Shown here: piece by piece, positions 63,929-64,000 of the stretch | How the letters are laid out: each line of letters starts with the position of its first letter | How positions within the stretch are numbered: position 1 is the stretch's first letter | Source of the DNA: Pseudooceanicola endophyticus | GTDB taxonomy: Bacteria; Pseudomonadota; Alphaproteobacteria; Rhodobacterales; Rhodobacteraceae | Reading direction: 5' to 3' | DNA: 64,000 bases | NCBI RefSeq assembly: GCF_018760365.1 | Contig: NZ_JAHIAB010000002.1 | Coordinates: 496,001-560,000, forward strand | The notes under the pieces: generated by a model | What the model was told of the DNA's origin: nothing | What the model saw: the letters and a program-made list of their open reading frames with translations, nothing else | The model's database searches: none | Translations under genes and position numbers: made by a program

Positions 63929-64000
63929 ATGCCCGAAGCAGCCCCTGAATCCGCCTACGAAGCCCCCGGCCCGGTCGAGCAGAACTGGTCCGATGCGATT
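63929..64000 (+). CDS. ribB: 3,4-dihydroxy-2-butanone 4-phosphate synthase, N-terminal start
   Basis: Only the first 24 codons are in the window (MPEAAPESAYEAPGPVEQNW, then SDAI). The EQNWSDAI stretch matches how Rhodobacterales RibB/RibBA proteins begin, and the position after ribE fits. The assignment rests mainly on context. An overlapping ATG at 63921 is in another frame. Confidence 0.55.
   Translation, partial: MPEAAPESAYEAPGPVEQNWSDAI

Overview
The window is GC-rich (about two thirds by eye), densely coding chromosomal DNA from an alphaproteobacterium, most likely order Rhodobacterales. The evidence is a CckA-type hybrid kinase with a CtrA box (TTAA-N7-TTAA) in front of it, LexA boxes of the alphaproteobacterial GTTC-N7-GTTC / GTTC-N7-GATC type before recA and an imuA-like gene, bluB under a cobalamin riboswitch, a DUF3572/pleD pair, an H-NOX-like/GGDEF pair, and the order nrdR-ribD ... 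ribE-ribB. I see no rRNA, tRNA, CRISPR array, prophage or insertion sequence. Nearly all genes look like core or lineage-conserved chromosome; the odd parts are the intergenic repeats and several regulatory arrangements.

Layout. 1-5 kb: end of an RsmB-type methyltransferase, cckA, a sulfotransferase-like gene and recA. 5-12 kb: alaS, a DUF1330 gene, typA, a GNAT acetyltransferase, ssb. 12-16 kb: a lytic transglycosylase, a copper-type unit (Cys/Pro-rich CutF-like leader gene, 12-codon uORF, SCO protein), an MpaB-family gene and a MYG1-family gene. 16-22 kb: MFS/ArsR pair, fasciclin protein, hydrolase and bicupin dioxygenase with a LysR regulator, then riboswitch-bluB. 22.3-23.8 kb: a 1.5-kb non-coding stretch holding a perfect 7-bp minisatellite, a degenerate 16-bp repeat and a TTTGCAAA cluster. 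23.8-28 kb: an FG-GAP lipoprotein and an L,D-transpeptidase divergent from a two-component system whose kinase seems to start at ATC; then a perfect 9-bp minisatellite. 28.3-32.8 kb: a minus-strand run of signalling genes (PAS kinase, receiver, receiver-kinase, two small proteins, lone receiver) with a second perfect CtrA box. 32.8-38.4 kb: a MocR regulator/flavin oxidase pair and a translationally coupled corrinoid salvage operon (btuF-btuC-btuD-cbiZ). 38.4-43 kb: an MFS exporter, a secreted PDC-type sensor and a large chemoreceptor. 43-50.5 kb: metG, an MFS gene, SOS-controlled imuA-like gene, aldo/keto reductase, a broken EamA transporter, NUDIX and DUF983 genes. 50.7-53.3 kb: EF-hand protein, ECF sigma factor, membrane protein and heavy-metal-sensor-like protein. 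53.3-58.2 kb: pleD, DUF3572, MarR, HAD phosphatase, H-NOX-like protein and GGDEF cyclase. 58.4-64 kb: nrdR-ribD, two capsule genes on the other strand, ribE, a GIGHN-motif protein and the start of ribB.

Connections. Cell-cycle control (CckA and two CtrA boxes at identical distances from their genes), cyclic-di-GMP (PleD and the H-NOX-like/GGDEF pair), SOS (recA, ssb, imuA-like), corrinoids (bluB, cbiZ, btuFCD) and riboflavin are recurrent themes. The most interesting candidates are the CutF-like/uORF/hairpin/SCO arrangement, the H-NOX-like protein lacking both heme-binding signatures, the ATC-start kinase, the apparently leaderless SOS promoter of a solitary imuA-like gene, the CtrA-box-linked 64-residue gene, and three unrelated tandem-repeat arrays in intergenic DNA.
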